DNA of 35,309 nucleotides from Bacteroidales bacterium UBA6192 (GTDB lineage: Bacteria > Bacteroidota > Bacteroidia > Bacteroidales > F082). The translations under genes were made by a program, and so were the position numbers. The stretch spans positions 1-35,309 of the forward strand of contig DITE01000082.1 in NCBI GenBank assembly GCA_002422725.1, in the 5' to 3' direction. A model generated the notes under the pieces. That model did not search any database and was not told the origin of the DNA. It was given only the letters and a program-made list of their open reading frames with translations. Position 1 is the first letter of the stretch, and each line of letters begins with the position of its first letter. This document shows positions 7,481-16,668 of this stretch, piece after piece.

Positions 7481-9172
7481 TCAGAATTTGTAGGAGAGTC
7501 CGCCAAACAGTTGAAGGCCATGAACGGGATAATGGTAATATTTCTCATAGCCTGTGCCAAGCAAATTAGTAAGCTCGGTGAAGACAGTGAACTGCCTGCT
7601 GATGCTGTATTCGGCCGCGAGATTCAGATCGAGAAAAGGATCCAGTTCATGAATTGTCTCGATTGTTCCGGCGTAGGTAGGTGCATAACGTTTACCTGCA
7701 AACAAGAGCGATCCCGAGAGGGTGAGGCGATCAACCGGCCTTACATCAGTAGAGGCTTTAAATTCAAATGCCGGTTTGTGCCAGGCTTTTGTTAGCTCAT
7801 CTGTTGAAAAGTGGTTTACCTTGAGTTGTCCGGTAAATGAAACCGATTGGTTGAGCCTGAATGAGGCATCGGCATTGAATGTAAATTGTCCTACCTTATC
7901 ATAAACCATTGTAAATGTGTTATTATAATCGGATAATCCATCTGTAATAAAGAATGCCATATTCTCAACCATGGCATACCGGATTCCAGCATGAAGGTCA
8001 AGGTTCTTCAATGGCATGGCGCGCATACCGGCCTTCAGATCGAGTCTGGTTTTCTCCCATCCTAAAGGAACAATAGGACTGATAAACGGATTTTCTGAAG
8101 CAAGTTTACTGAAACCATTCCAGTTTACCCCTCCGGTTAGCGTAACATAAACATCCAGGGCATTTTCGAGTAGAAACAAATTGGCTGATACATCGGGAGA
8201 TAGATGTGTTTGCGAACTATCACCGAACATTGCATCGAGCCGTAATCCCAAACTTAACTTAAAAAAGTCGCCGGATAGTGTAAACCCGGGTGTGAGTTCC
8301 AGTTTACCATTCCCTGATGACTGCAGACTGTCCTTGTTTGAATAATAGTCCAAACTGGTTTTAATACCAATGGACTGGTTTCCGCCAAAATCGAATAACT
8401 CAAAATCCTTTCGCCCCATGGCGGATAACCCGATATGATTTTCACTGGTACTCATCTTATTACCAAAGAAACTGTAATCTAATCCAATAGCATGATGAAA
8501 CCTGCTGATTTCATTGTACTGGCTTTCGAGTGTGGATGCGAAGGTGATGGTCTGGTATGCCTGGTTGATATCGCTTTTCTGAATGGTTACACCATAATCG
8601 GAAGGATTAAAGCCATAGTAGTGCAGCAAATTATGGCTATATCCGATTCCCGCACTTATTTTATGGTTTGTCAGCTGATGGTTTAAACTTGTGTTCAGCG
8701 CATTATTCATGAAAGTGGAAGGGGCGTGATCTTTTACATCAGACCAGGTGGAGGCATGCCTGATGCCCAGACTGAAAGCCGTTTTATCTGACAACTCAGA
8801 ATGGTGTTGAAACAAAACAAAAGGTGACAATAAACTACCGAAAGCAAAACGGAAATAGTTGTTGAATGCATCAGACGATCTGTCGGGATTCACGACCAGT
8901 GGTGGAATTTTTTCGAGCTCAGTTTTGGTTTCGGCCATCATGTTTATAAAACTGTATTCAACTTTTGGTTGCTGAAAAACAGCCTGGTCGCTGGTAGGTT
9001 CCACATGAACCTTGTTAAACTCACTGATTTTTGGCTGAAACGATCCTACCACAGTAACCCTTTCATTATGCGATTGGGCATTTACATTCTGTACAACGCC
9101 AGTGAACAACACAATTAATAATAGGTTGGTGAGAAAAAATATTCTGTTTATCATATTCTTTATTTTTTTCAT
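7481..9172 (-). CDS. Outer-membrane beta-barrel protein, TonB-receptor-like without a plug
   Basis: 563 residues. A basic leader and hydrophobic segment (to about residue 32, ending NVNAQ) form a signal peptide. After it comes VTVVGSFQPKISEFNKV, a start I associate with a Bacteroidetes outer-membrane family often labelled TonB-dependent receptor. The rest is an array of amphipathic beta strands with aromatic girdles, ending GLQLFGGLSYKF with a terminal Phe typical of barrels inserted by Bam. There is no room for a complete TonB plug domain, and no carboxypeptidase-like (SusC) repeat is seen. It follows the TPR-protein gene after 25 bp on the same strand, so the two are almost certainly one operon. 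Substrate is unknown; a role with the TPR partner in export, assembly or uptake is inference. Confidence 0.75.
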   Translation of the reverse strand: MKKIKNMINRIFFLTNLLLIVLFTGVVQNVNAQSHNERVTVVGSFQPKISEFNKVHVEPTSDQAVFQQPKVEYSFINMMAETKTELEKIPPLVVNPDRSSDAFNNYFRFAFGSLLSPFVLFQHHSELSDKTAFSLGIRHASTWSDVKDHAPSTFMNNALNTSLNHQLTNHKISAGIGYSHNLLHYYGFNPSDYGVTIQKSDINQAYQTITFASTLESQYNEISRFHHAIGLDYSFFGNKMSTSENHIGLSAMGRKDFELFDFGGNQSIGIKTSLDYYSNKDSLQSSGNGKLELTPGFTLSGDFFKLSLGLRLDAMFGDSSQTHLSPDVSANLFLLENALDVYVTLTGGVNWNGFSKLASENPFISPIVPLGWEKTRLDLKAGMRAMPLKNLDLHAGIRYAMVENMAFFITDGLSDYNNTFTMVYDKVGQFTFNADASFRLNQSVSFTGQLKVNHFSTDELTKAWHKPAFEFKASTDVRPVDRLTLSGSLLFAGKRYAPTYAGTIETIHELDPFLDLNLAAEYSISRQFTVFTELTNLLGTGYEKYYHYPVHGLQLFGGLSYKF

Positions 9173-9197
9173 GAAACGTTCCGGCTTGTGACCGCCA

Positions 9198-12100
9198 TTA
9201 ATTCAACATGGAAAGTTTACGTGTTGCTTCATTTCTCAAATCTTCGCCCTGGTAATTGTCAATGATACTTTGCAGGGTTTGTTTTGCCTGAAACACATTG
9301 TTGTTCTTAACATACACGTCTGCCAGAAGAATAAAGCCCTTAGCCACCCAATACTCATAGGCTCCATAACTGTCAGCCAGTGAAAATATCCTGTTTTCAG
9401 CTTCTTCATACTTTCCATTCTCAAAACTAATATAAGCACAAAGGTAAGATGCTTCGGCGCCCAACTCAGCTTTTGACCTGCTCATCAGGCCATTCAATTC
9501 AACCTCAGCATCATCAAACTTGCGCGTCTCAAACAATGATTTACCCAAAATATACATTGACTGCACGAGTTGCTTATCACCTGTTTTTTCGTGATTTCTC
9601 AACATGCGTGCTTCGCTGATGGCATCATCATAACGCTTTAAAAAATAACTGCTTTTCATCTTGCCTTCCAATGCTTCTATCTGGCGCAAAGGATCCTCGG
9701 CAAGCTTATGAAGCCTGGAATAATACTGATGTGATTTTGCATAATCTTCCTTATCATAGAGAATTCGTGCCGACTCAATCAGGGCTTCATCTGTGAATTG
9801 GTTATCCGGAAACTCAATGATATAGGTGAATCCTGACAAGGCCTCATCCAATTTTTTCTCCTTCAACGCAATCTTGGCCGAATAGTAGTTTGCCTGCAAC
9901 AAATAAGCACCGTTAGGGTATCTGCTCAGGTAATTCTTAAGTGCAATGGCAGCGTCATTGGTACGTCCTTCCTGATAAAAATTTTCGGCCATTGCAAAAG
10001 CGAGCGAATCCTGCTCGTTCCCACTGATCTGAACAATGCCCGATTTTTCAGCATAAGCAAAAAAATCCTGCAGTTTATTCATTTCCATATAAATGGATTT
10101 GAGCGTGTTCAAAGCTTCGCGCGATTCAACTGTGCCCGGGTAATCGCTGACAACTTTTTTTAAGGATGCGATTGCTTTATCATTCTGGTCGTTATTAAAA
10201 TACATCAAACCTATTTTGATCAGAGCTTCTTTTGCGTGTGGGCTTCGTGGTCTTTCCCTGACAAGTTTATCGAAATTGGCTATTGCCGATCTGGAATCGT
10301 TCATTACCAGGTTTGTTGACCCCATTTCATATAAGGCCTTATCGTAATAAGAAGAGGTCGGATAGCTTTTAACCAAAGCATCAAGCGTAGCAATTTTCTG
10401 ATTAAAGTTTCCGATTGCTCCAAAACACTGTGCTTTTTGAAACAATGCATAATCCGATTCGGTCTGTCGTGCTTTCACAACCTGGTCATAGGCGTTTGCT
10501 GCTTCGGTGTACTGTTTGCTGATAAAATGAATATCACCTATACGTAACCATGCGTCATAGAGCAACTTAGGTTGTTTGGCATAAGGCTGATTAACAAATT
10601 GTTTGAATGAAGGTAATGCTGCCTGATACTGTTTCTGACTGAAATAGGTGTAACCCAAATTATACGATGCCAGAGGAAAGATATCCAGTTTCGCTGCTTC
10701 ACGCATGCTAAGAAAATCTCTGTATGACGATTGGGCTTTGGTAAAGTTTTTTTCACGATACCAGGAGTCCGCTAACCAGAAAGTGGCTTTGGCTCTGAGG
10801 GTTGCATCGGCTTTCTCACTGGCAGTTTTCTCAAAGAGTACGATTGCCTGCTTAAAATCGCCCCTGTTAAATAGTTCAATGCCTCTTGAAAATGCTAATT
10901 GCTGATAAATTGTTTGAAGTTCGCTATTGCGGATTTTGATTTTTTCGAGCGATTGGAGGGCTGCTTCAAAGTTTTTTGAATTCAAATAAAGCTGAACAAT
11001 ATAGGATGAAGCCTCATTGCGCTTTGGCGAAGAAGGGTTATCAGCGAGAAATTTTTCCAAAGCCGGAACTGCTTCATTGTAGGGGTCGGCACCCGCTTCA
11101 ATGCTTAATCGTGCATAATTGAACAGGGCATCTTCGCTAATCTGTTTATCTGCTTTGGATTTGTAAGCCGACAAAAATGCGTTTCGGGCAAAGTTATGCT
11201 GCCTGGTCTCATAATAACAGCGGCCAAGATAGTAATAGGCATTCTGGGAAAGCGGATCATCTTTGCCAATTGCTTGCTGAAAATTTACGATAGCCTCCTT
11301 ATACCGGCCTGTGCTGAATTTGGTAAAAGCAATCTGATAATGGTCATCGCGTGAAAATTGTTTGCGCGAAGTTTGCTCGTAGATCGTATAGTATTCCAGT
11401 GCCTTCGTATAATTGTTTTTCTTGTACCATGCCTCTGCAAGCATCCCGGCGATGTCGGCTTTTCGCTTATTATCTATGGTTGCCATCACGCCATCGCCCA
11501 TTTCGATTACCTCATCATAATTGCCTTTATAAAACTGTATCTGCATGACGTAAACCGGAATGAGTTTGTTGTAAGTCTTGTCTTTCTCAATCCGCTTAAA
11601 GTGCTTCAGGGCATCATCATAATTCGCTTTAAGATATTGAATATGGGCATAATAGTACAGGGAGGGATTTTGATACACACCCTTTTCTTCTTTCACTTTG
11701 GCAAAATTCACCAAAGCCCGATCAGGGTCATTGGTTCGTAATTGCGCATAAGCTGTTTTATAAAAATACTCATTCCGCTCCGCCTTGGTCAGCGATGCCG
11801 GACTTACTTTCCTGAAAGTATTTATGGCCTCCTGATACTTATTTTCCTTGAAAAGTATCCGTGCTTGAAGCAGTGTAATCCTCGACATCCAGCGACTCGA
11901 CCTGTAATTGCTGGCAAATGACTTAACTTTTTCAGCTGCATCGGGCTGACCCAATTCAATGGCACAAACTGCATCATAGTATGCAGCATCGACGTAAGCA
12001 ACAGACTGTCGGTCGTTGTTGACTGTCATGATAAGCTGAAACTTTTCCCGGGCAGCTTCATACAATTCTTTTTCAAATAAATCAACTGCTTCGCGATACA

Positions 12101-12209
12101 AGGCGTCAGGGTTATCATGATAAACGCTTTGCTGTCCATTGACTGGTGGCAGGAATGCTAAAATGAGAATGAAGAAAATCAGACTTCTACATACAAATGT
12201 TTTGATCAT
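9198..12209 (-). CDS. Large periplasmic tetratricopeptide-repeat protein
   Basis: 1003 residues. The first 25 form a signal peptide (MIKTFVCRSLIFFILILAF, then PPVNGQ). The rest is an almost unbroken solenoid of TPR-type helix pairs, with repeats such as ALEYYTIYEQ, AIVNFQQAIGKDDPLSQNAYYYLGRCYY, AIASLKKVVSDYPGTVESREAL and AKQTLQSIIDNYQGEDLRNEATRK. Many carry the long-form pattern of YbgF/BamD-like periplasmic TPRs, in which each repeat ends with a short YP or YPG turn. There is no catalytic domain or lipobox Cys. It is the first gene of a two-gene operon with an outer-membrane barrel 25 bp downstream, which suggests a periplasmic scaffold serving that barrel. The exact role is not known to me. 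The gene is full length and intact. Confidence 0.85.
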   Translation of the reverse strand: MIKTFVCRSLIFFILILAFLPPVNGQQSVYHDNPDALYREAVDLFEKELYEAAREKFQLIMTVNNDRQSVAYVDAAYYDAVCAIELGQPDAAEKVKSFASNYRSSRWMSRITLLQARILFKENKYQEAINTFRKVSPASLTKAERNEYFYKTAYAQLRTNDPDRALVNFAKVKEEKGVYQNPSLYYYAHIQYLKANYDDALKHFKRIEKDKTYNKLIPVYVMQIQFYKGNYDEVIEMGDGVMATIDNKRKADIAGMLAEAWYKKNNYTKALEYYTIYEQTSRKQFSRDDHYQIAFTKFSTGRYKEAIVNFQQAIGKDDPLSQNAYYYLGRCYYETRQHNFARNAFLSAYKSKADKQISEDALFNYARLSIEAGADPYNEAVPALEKFLADNPSSPKRNEASSYIVQLYLNSKNFEAALQSLEKIKIRNSELQTIYQQLAFSRGIELFNRGDFKQAIVLFEKTASEKADATLRAKATFWLADSWYREKNFTKAQSSYRDFLSMREAAKLDIFPLASYNLGYTYFSQKQYQAALPSFKQFVNQPYAKQPKLLYDAWLRIGDIHFISKQYTEAANAYDQVVKARQTESDYALFQKAQCFGAIGNFNQKIATLDALVKSYPTSSYYDKALYEMGSTNLVMNDSRSAIANFDKLVRERPRSPHAKEALIKIGLMYFNNDQNDKAIASLKKVVSDYPGTVESREALNTLKSIYMEMNKLQDFFAYAEKSGIVQISGNEQDSLAFAMAENFYQEGRTNDAAIALKNYLSRYPNGAYLLQANYYSAKIALKEKKLDEALSGFTYIIEFPDNQFTDEALIESARILYDKEDYAKSHQYYSRLHKLAEDPLRQIEALEGKMKSSYFLKRYDDAISEARMLRNHEKTGDKQLVQSMYILGKSLFETRKFDDAEVELNGLMSRSKAELGAEASYLCAYISFENGKYEEAENRIFSLADSYGAYEYWVAKGFILLADVYVKNNNVFQAKQTLQSIIDNYQGEDLRNEATRKLSMLN

Positions 12210-12430
12210 CCGGTTTATTTTTTTGTTGGGTAAATGTATTCATTGCAGTTAAACTAGGATTTTCCCTTGTCAAATACTTTTCAACAAAGCGATGTTGTTT
12301 ATTTTTTATGCATCACATTTGGCAAAAAACATAACAATGATTTGGGAAGATTAAAGATCATTTGCAGCCCAAATAATTACACTTTTTATTGCCATACAAA
12401 AACGCAGGATAACACCACATATTGTAAAAC

Positions 12431-12455
12431 AGGCTGCAACAAAAAGTTGCAGCCT
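12431..12455 (-). terminator. Terminator of the RNase P RNA gene
   Basis: Perfect 10-bp inverted repeat AGGCTGCAAC (12431-12440) and GTTGCAGCCT (12446-12455) with a 5-base loop. In the minus-strand transcript it is followed by UUUU. It lies directly after the 3' end of rnpB and 222 bp upstream of the TPR gene start. Confidence 0.8.
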
Positions 12456-12458
12456 GAA

Positions 12459-12850
12459 AGTAGCAGCGTGTAAGCAGGATTCTGTTGCCCGCACAAGGCG
12501 AACCATTGTCATTTATCTAGGTCTGCAGTCACCTGCAGACTCAAGCAGCCTACCCACCGGCATCGGGCGAGCAACCCTCTCTGTTTCGCACCAGGGCGAA
12601 ACGATCGCCGGCATATTTGGCCTTGCAGCCCATAAGGTTTACCCCAACCGGATGTCACCAACCGGAAGCGTGAGCTCTTACCTCACGTTTTCACCCTTAT
12701 CCGCCTTAGGCGGACGGTTATTTTCTGTGGCACTTTCTGTTCTCCCCTTTAAGAAGACCTTCCCGTTAGGAAGCATGGTGCTCTTTGCTGTCCTGACTTT
12801 CCTCAGCCAACTGTCCATAAGACCAGCCAGATGCGACAACGACTGCTGCC
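12459..12850 (-). ncRNA. rnpB: RNase P RNA (catalytic RNA subunit)
   Basis: Bacterial type A RNase P RNA, about 392 nt, which cleaves the 5' leader from pre-tRNAs. Conserved blocks on the minus strand are GAGGAAAGTC (12795-12804), AGGGTGAAAACGTGAGGTAAGAGC (key part GGTAAGAGC at 12674-12682) and ACAGAATCCTGCTTA (12471-12485, the family ACAGAA..GCTTA element). The 5' end AGCAG (about 12843-12848) can pair with CTGCT near the 3' end (about 12461-12466) to form P1. The 5' end is placed from a TAnnTTTG promoter 7 bases upstream, and the 3' end from P1 and the terminator hairpin. Ends are accurate to a few bases only. Apparent open frames across this region are not coding. Confidence 0.95.
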
Positions 12851-12856
12851 AGAATG

Positions 12857-12864
12857 CAAAAATA
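12857..12864 (-). promoter_or_regulatory. rnpB promoter -7 element
   Basis: Minus-strand TATTTTTG matches TAnnTTTG. A TTTTG lies 15 bp further upstream (12880-12884), slightly closer than the usual -33 spacing. The predicted start, about 12850, coincides with the base of RNase P RNA helix P1. Confidence 0.65.
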
Positions 12865-12902
12865 CTCAAAATCAGCACTCAAAAGCGCGATAGATTTTTA
12901 TT

Positions 12903-12910
12903 TACTTTTG
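12903..12910 (+). promoter_or_regulatory. Promoter -7 element for the MATE gene
   Basis: TACTTTTG matches TAnnTTTG exactly, 34 bp before the chosen start codon. No clear -33 TTG was found. It diverges from the rnpB promoter with 38 bp between the two -7 elements. Confidence 0.6.
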
Positions 12911-12943
12911 CCCCCACTCTATCTTAACTGGCATAGATTTTCA

Positions 12944-14284
12944 ATGGCTGTAATGAAAGATCTTACAATTGGCAACGAAAGCAAACTCATCCTGAGTTTT
13001 GCCCTACCTATGCTCTATGGCAATATCTTTCAGCAACTTTATAACATTGTTGACAGCATTGTTATTGGAAAATATCTTGGAAACGAAGCCCTGGCTGCTG
13101 TGGGAGCCAGTTTTCCTTTGATTTTCACACTTATTTCGTTAATCATAGGCATAGCCACAGGCGCTACCATTATTATCGCACAGTATTACGGAGCCAAAAA
13201 CATGCAGAAAGTGCGTGAAGCTATTGATACGCTGTACATTTTTCTCTTCTTCGCCTCACTTTTTTTATCCCTTACCGGCATTTTCACAAGCAAATATATC
13301 TTTCGCTTGATCGACTTACCTGATGATATCATCCCCCAGGCGAGCCTGTATTTTAACATTTACGCATCCGGATTTGTGTTTTTCTTTGGTTTTCAGGGAA
13401 CCACTTCCATTCTGAGGGGAATGGGTGACTCAAAAACACCCTTATATTTTCTTATCATTTCTACATTGGTAAATATTATACTTGACCTGATTTTCGTGAT
13501 CGTATATGGCTGGGGTATCGAAGGGGTTGCCATTGCTACAGTTATTGCTCAGGCAGGTGCATTTTTTTCCCTGATTGTGTATTTAAACCGCAAAAACGAA
13601 TTACTGATTTTCAATCCATTGAAAATGCGGTTCAACCGGTCAATTTTTGTACGAAGTATGCAGATAGGCTTGCCAACAGGTTTTCAGCAAACTTTTGTTG
13701 CTGTGGGCATGCTTGCTCTCTATAAGGTAGTAAACATGTTTGGCACATCGGTCATTGCAGCTTACTCCATAGCCATGCGAATTGACTCATTTGCCGCTTT
13801 ACCTGCCATGAATTTTGCTGCAGCATTATCTTCTTTTGTCGGTCAGAATATTGGTGCCGGAAAACAGGAACGTGTAAGAAAAGGCTTGAATGCAACCCTA
13901 CGCATTACGGCATATATTTCGCTGGGAGTAACCCTGATTGCCTGGCTTTTTCCTGAAGTAATCATGGGAATGTTTACAAACGATGAATCGGTGATTGAAG
14001 CCGGTAAAGACTATTTATATATCGTTAGCGTTTTCTACATCGTATTTTCAACAATGTTTGTGTATAACGGTGTTCTCAGAGGGGCCGGCGACACATTAAT
14101 CCCTATGTTCGTCACCCTGTTTTCGCTTTGGGTTGTCCGTATCCCTATTTCATGGTATCTTGCCCAGCGAATGGGTCCTGAAGGCATTTGGTGGGGAATC
14201 CCTATTGCATGGGCAATCGGGGCTGTGTTTTCATTCTTCTATTTCAGATCAGGCAAATGGAAAACCAAACAAGTCATGCGTTAA
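12944..14284 (+). CDS. MATE-family multidrug/sodium antiporter
   Basis: 446-residue inner-membrane exporter of the MATE family (NorM/DinF-like branch), which couples efflux of cationic drugs or metabolites to sodium or proton entry. About 12 hydrophobic helices are visible. Family features are LPMLYGNIFQQLYNIVDSIVIGKYLG near the N-terminus and the pseudo-symmetric second half beginning SMQIGLPTGFQQTFVAVGM, with AYSIAMRIDSFAALPAMNFAAALSSFVGQNIGAG. The frame is open back to 12854, but that part overlaps rnpB and its promoters; the ATG at 12944 (or 12953) lies downstream of the promoter at 12903-12910 and matches the family start. Substrate cannot be told from sequence. Confidence 0.92.
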   Translation: MAVMKDLTIGNESKLILSFALPMLYGNIFQQLYNIVDSIVIGKYLGNEALAAVGASFPLIFTLISLIIGIATGATIIIAQYYGAKNMQKVREAIDTLYIFLFFASLFLSLTGIFTSKYIFRLIDLPDDIIPQASLYFNIYASGFVFFFGFQGTTSILRGMGDSKTPLYFLIISTLVNIILDLIFVIVYGWGIEGVAIATVIAQAGAFFSLIVYLNRKNELLIFNPLKMRFNRSIFVRSMQIGLPTGFQQTFVAVGMLALYKVVNMFGTSVIAAYSIAMRIDSFAALPAMNFAAALSSFVGQNIGAGKQERVRKGLNATLRITAYISLGVTLIAWLFPEVIMGMFTNDESVIEAGKDYLYIVSVFYIVFSTMFVYNGVLRGAGDTLIPMFVTLFSLWVVRIPISWYLAQRMGPEGIWWGIPIAWAIGAVFSFFYFRSGKWKTKQVMR

Positions 14285-14310
14285 TTGAATGCAATAGATA
14301 TGAAGCTTTT

Positions 14311-14363
14311 ATCTCAAACCATCCCTCACAGTTGAGATGTTATACTTCAGGAAAGAAGTATAA
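14311..14363. repeat. Two tandem hairpins after the MATE gene
   Basis: ATCTCAA (14311-14317) pairs with TTGAGAT (14332-14338). Immediately after, TTATACTTC (14340-14348) and GAAGTATAA (14355-14363) form a perfect 9-bp stem with a 6-base loop. Neither is followed by a T-run. They may end or stabilise the MATE transcript. Confidence 0.45.
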
Positions 14364-14390
14364 GTTTAACTTGGTAAAATATTTTCCTTA

Positions 14391-14420
14391 TTGTTATGTG
14401 GTTCGGAATCATTAAATTTG
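14391..14420 (+). promoter_or_regulatory. Promoter of the prolyl oligopeptidase gene
   Basis: TTG at 14391-14393, a 19-base spacer, then TAAATTTG at 14413-14420. This is a full match to the Bacteroidetes TTG-N19-TAnnTTTG pattern. The start codon follows 42 bp after the -7 element. Confidence 0.75.
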
Positions 14421-14462
14421 CATTTGCCCAAATTGATTTATTAACACCTAATAAACAAATGT

Positions 14463-16583
14463 ATGAAACCAAAACTATTTTTGATTTTAGTATTATTCTC
14501 AGCAATGATGATGTCATGTATGCAAGAAAAAAAGATTGAATATCCTGTTACCGCAAAAGGCGATCAGGTGGACGATTATTTTGGAACAACAGTTGCTGAC
14601 CCATATCGTTGGCTCGAGGATGATAATTCGGCCGAAACAGCCGAATGGGTGGAAGCACAAAACAAAATAACGGCTGATTATCTCTCAGCAATTCCTTTCC
14701 GTAACGATTTAAAGAACCGTCTTGAGACCATCTGGAATTATCCAAAATATGGTGTACCGTTCAAAAAGGGGGATCGTTACTTTTATTTTAAGAACGATGG
14801 ATTACAAAACCAAAGTGTACTCTATATGCAAGACTCATTAGAATCGGATGCGGAAGTACTTCTTGACCCCAACAATCTTTCGGAGGATGGCACAATAGCC
14901 CTGGCAAATTTGAGCCCCTCAAATGATGGGCGTCTTCTTGCTTATTCCATTAGTCGCGGTGGAAGCGACTGGAATGAAATTGTAGTGATGGATATTGCCT
15001 CCAAAAACATGTTGCCCGACACAGTCAAATGGGTCAAATTTTCAGGAATATCATGGTTTAACGACGGATTCTTCTACAGTGCCTATGAAGCTCCTGCTCA
15101 AGGACAAGCTCTCTCCGGAGCCAATCAGTATCACAAGGTTTTTTATCACAAACTGGGAACAGCACAATCTGAAGACATCATTATTTTTCAGGACAAGCTC
15201 AATCCTCAAAGAAATTTTTATGCTTATCTGACCGAAGATGAACGTTTTCTGTTTATTTCTGAGTCACAATCGACCAGCGGAAATGCTTTGTATGTGAAAG
15301 ATATGTCGGTTCAACATGCTGATTTCATAAAGCTGGCCGAAGGCTTTGAAAATGATTACTCAGCCATTGATCATCTTGATGGAAAAATTCTTGTTGTTAC
15401 CAACGATGGTGCCCCGCTGCAACGGGCAGTCCTGATCGATCCGACAAACCCGGCACCAGACCAATGGACAGTGTTGATTCCGGAATCGAAAAATGTTTTA
15501 CAATCGGTTAGCCTCGTTGGCAATCTAATCCTTGCTCAATATCTTGAAGATGCCAGCACGAAGGCTTATTTTTATGACTATTCCGGGATGATGATGAAAG
15601 AAATGGAAATGCCGGCACTAGGAACCCTCAGTGGCTTTAGTGGCGAAAAAGGCGATCAACTGGCCTTTTTTGGATTCACCTCCTTCACCTTCCCGTCTAG
15701 TGTTTACAAATATGATTTGAACACCCACACCTATGATTTATATACCAATAGTGAGGTGGATTTTGATCCTGAAGGGTATGTGACGGAACAGATATTCTAT
15801 ACCAGTAAAGACGGAACGAAAATTCCCATGTTTATCGTGTACAAAAAAGGCTTAAAGAAAAATGGCAAAAACCCGGTTCTGCTCTATGGTTATGGAGGGT
15901 TTAATGTTAGTTTAACCCCATCATTCAGCATTGCACGGCTGCCATTCCTCGAAAACGGAGGTATTTATGCTACCGTCAATCTACGTGGTGGTGGTGAATA
16001 TGGCGAGGCATGGCACAAAGCCGGCACCAAACTTAACAAGCAGAATGTTTTTGATGATTTTATCGGTGCTGCTGAATTTCTGATCGGCGAGAAATATACA
16101 AGTCCAAAGAAAATTGCTATCCTTGGAGGTTCCAATGGAGGATTGCTGGTTGGCGCCTGTATGACACAGCGTCCCGAACTGTTTAAAGTGGCAATTCCCA
16201 TTGTAGGTGTTCTTGACATGCTTCGCTATCAAAACTTTACCATAGGATGGGCTTGGGCCGATGACTACGGACGCAGTGATGACGACAAAGAAATGTTTCA
16301 GTATCTTTTGGGCTATTCGCCTTTGCATAACATCAAAGAAGGCACGCATTATCCTGCAACACTGGCTATTACTGCCGATCATGACGACAGGGTTGTACCG
16401 GCTCATACTTTCAAATTCATGGCCGAACTACAGTCAAAACATCAGGGTAATAACCCTGTTCTGGTTCGTATTGAAACCAAAGCAGGACATGGTGCTGGCA
16501 AACCTACTTCAAAAATGATTGAAGAAAGTGCCGATATGTATAGTTTCATCATGTATAATCTGGGTATGAAACCCACTTTCTAA
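14463..16583 (+). CDS. Prolyl oligopeptidase, S9A family, lipoprotein
   Basis: 706-residue serine peptidase that cleaves short peptides after proline. The N-terminus is a lipoprotein signal (MKPKLFLILVLFSAMMMSC, Cys19), so it is probably anchored in the envelope rather than cytosolic. Residues about 28-100 are the family start (VADPYRWLEDD), 100-440 the beta-propeller that gates the active site, and 440-706 the alpha/beta-hydrolase domain. The catalytic triad is visible: Ser557 in GGSNGG, Asp641 in ADHDDRVVP and His676 in AGHGAGKP; YGGFNVS and NLRGGGEYG are also family signatures. It has its own promoter and terminator, so it is a single-gene unit. A role in peptide nutrition is inferred from location and family. 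Confidence 0.95.
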   Translation: MKPKLFLILVLFSAMMMSCMQEKKIEYPVTAKGDQVDDYFGTTVADPYRWLEDDNSAETAEWVEAQNKITADYLSAIPFRNDLKNRLETIWNYPKYGVPFKKGDRYFYFKNDGLQNQSVLYMQDSLESDAEVLLDPNNLSEDGTIALANLSPSNDGRLLAYSISRGGSDWNEIVVMDIASKNMLPDTVKWVKFSGISWFNDGFFYSAYEAPAQGQALSGANQYHKVFYHKLGTAQSEDIIIFQDKLNPQRNFYAYLTEDERFLFISESQSTSGNALYVKDMSVQHADFIKLAEGFENDYSAIDHLDGKILVVTNDGAPLQRAVLIDPTNPAPDQWTVLIPESKNVLQSVSLVGNLILAQYLEDASTKAYFYDYSGMMMKEMEMPALGTLSGFSGEKGDQLAFFGFTSFTFPSSVYKYDLNTHTYDLYTNSEVDFDPEGYVTEQIFYTSKDGTKIPMFIVYKKGLKKNGKNPVLLYGYGGFNVSLTPSFSIARLPFLENGGIYATVNLRGGGEYGEAWHKAGTKLNKQNVFDDFIGAAEFLIGEKYTSPKKIAILGGSNGGLLVGACMTQRPELFKVAIPIVGVLDMLRYQNFTIGWAWADDYGRSDDDKEMFQYLLGYSPLHNIKEGTHYPATLAITADHDDRVVPAHTFKFMAELQSKHQGNNPVLVRIETKAGHGAGKPTSKMIEESADMYSFIMYNLGMKPTF

Positions 16584-16618
16584 CATATATCTAACCGTTA
16601 ATTTAGGTTGTATATCAG

Positions 16619-16668
16619 AATTGTGGCAATCTCAGAATGAAACTTCTGAAATTGCCACAATTTCTTTT
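16619..16668 (+). terminator. Rho-independent terminator after the oligopeptidase gene
   Basis: Arms 16619-16637 and 16644-16662 pair over 18 of 19 positions (12 bp, one C-A mismatch, 6 bp) around a 6-base loop and are followed by TCTTTTT. It ends the oligopeptidase transcript 36 bp after the stop codon. Confidence 0.85.

Noticed and set aside
11358..11741. 127-codon plus-strand open frame opposite the TPR gene
   Set aside because: Shadow of a strongly supported repeat protein; no domain, signal or start-site support.
12652..12927. Open frames across the RNase P RNA gene on both strands
   Set aside because: The conserved RNA blocks, promoter and terminator explain this region; the peptides show no protein features.
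12854..12943. Longer N-terminus for the MATE protein
   Set aside because: Would begin at the rnpB promoter and lies upstream of the MATE promoter; not family-like.
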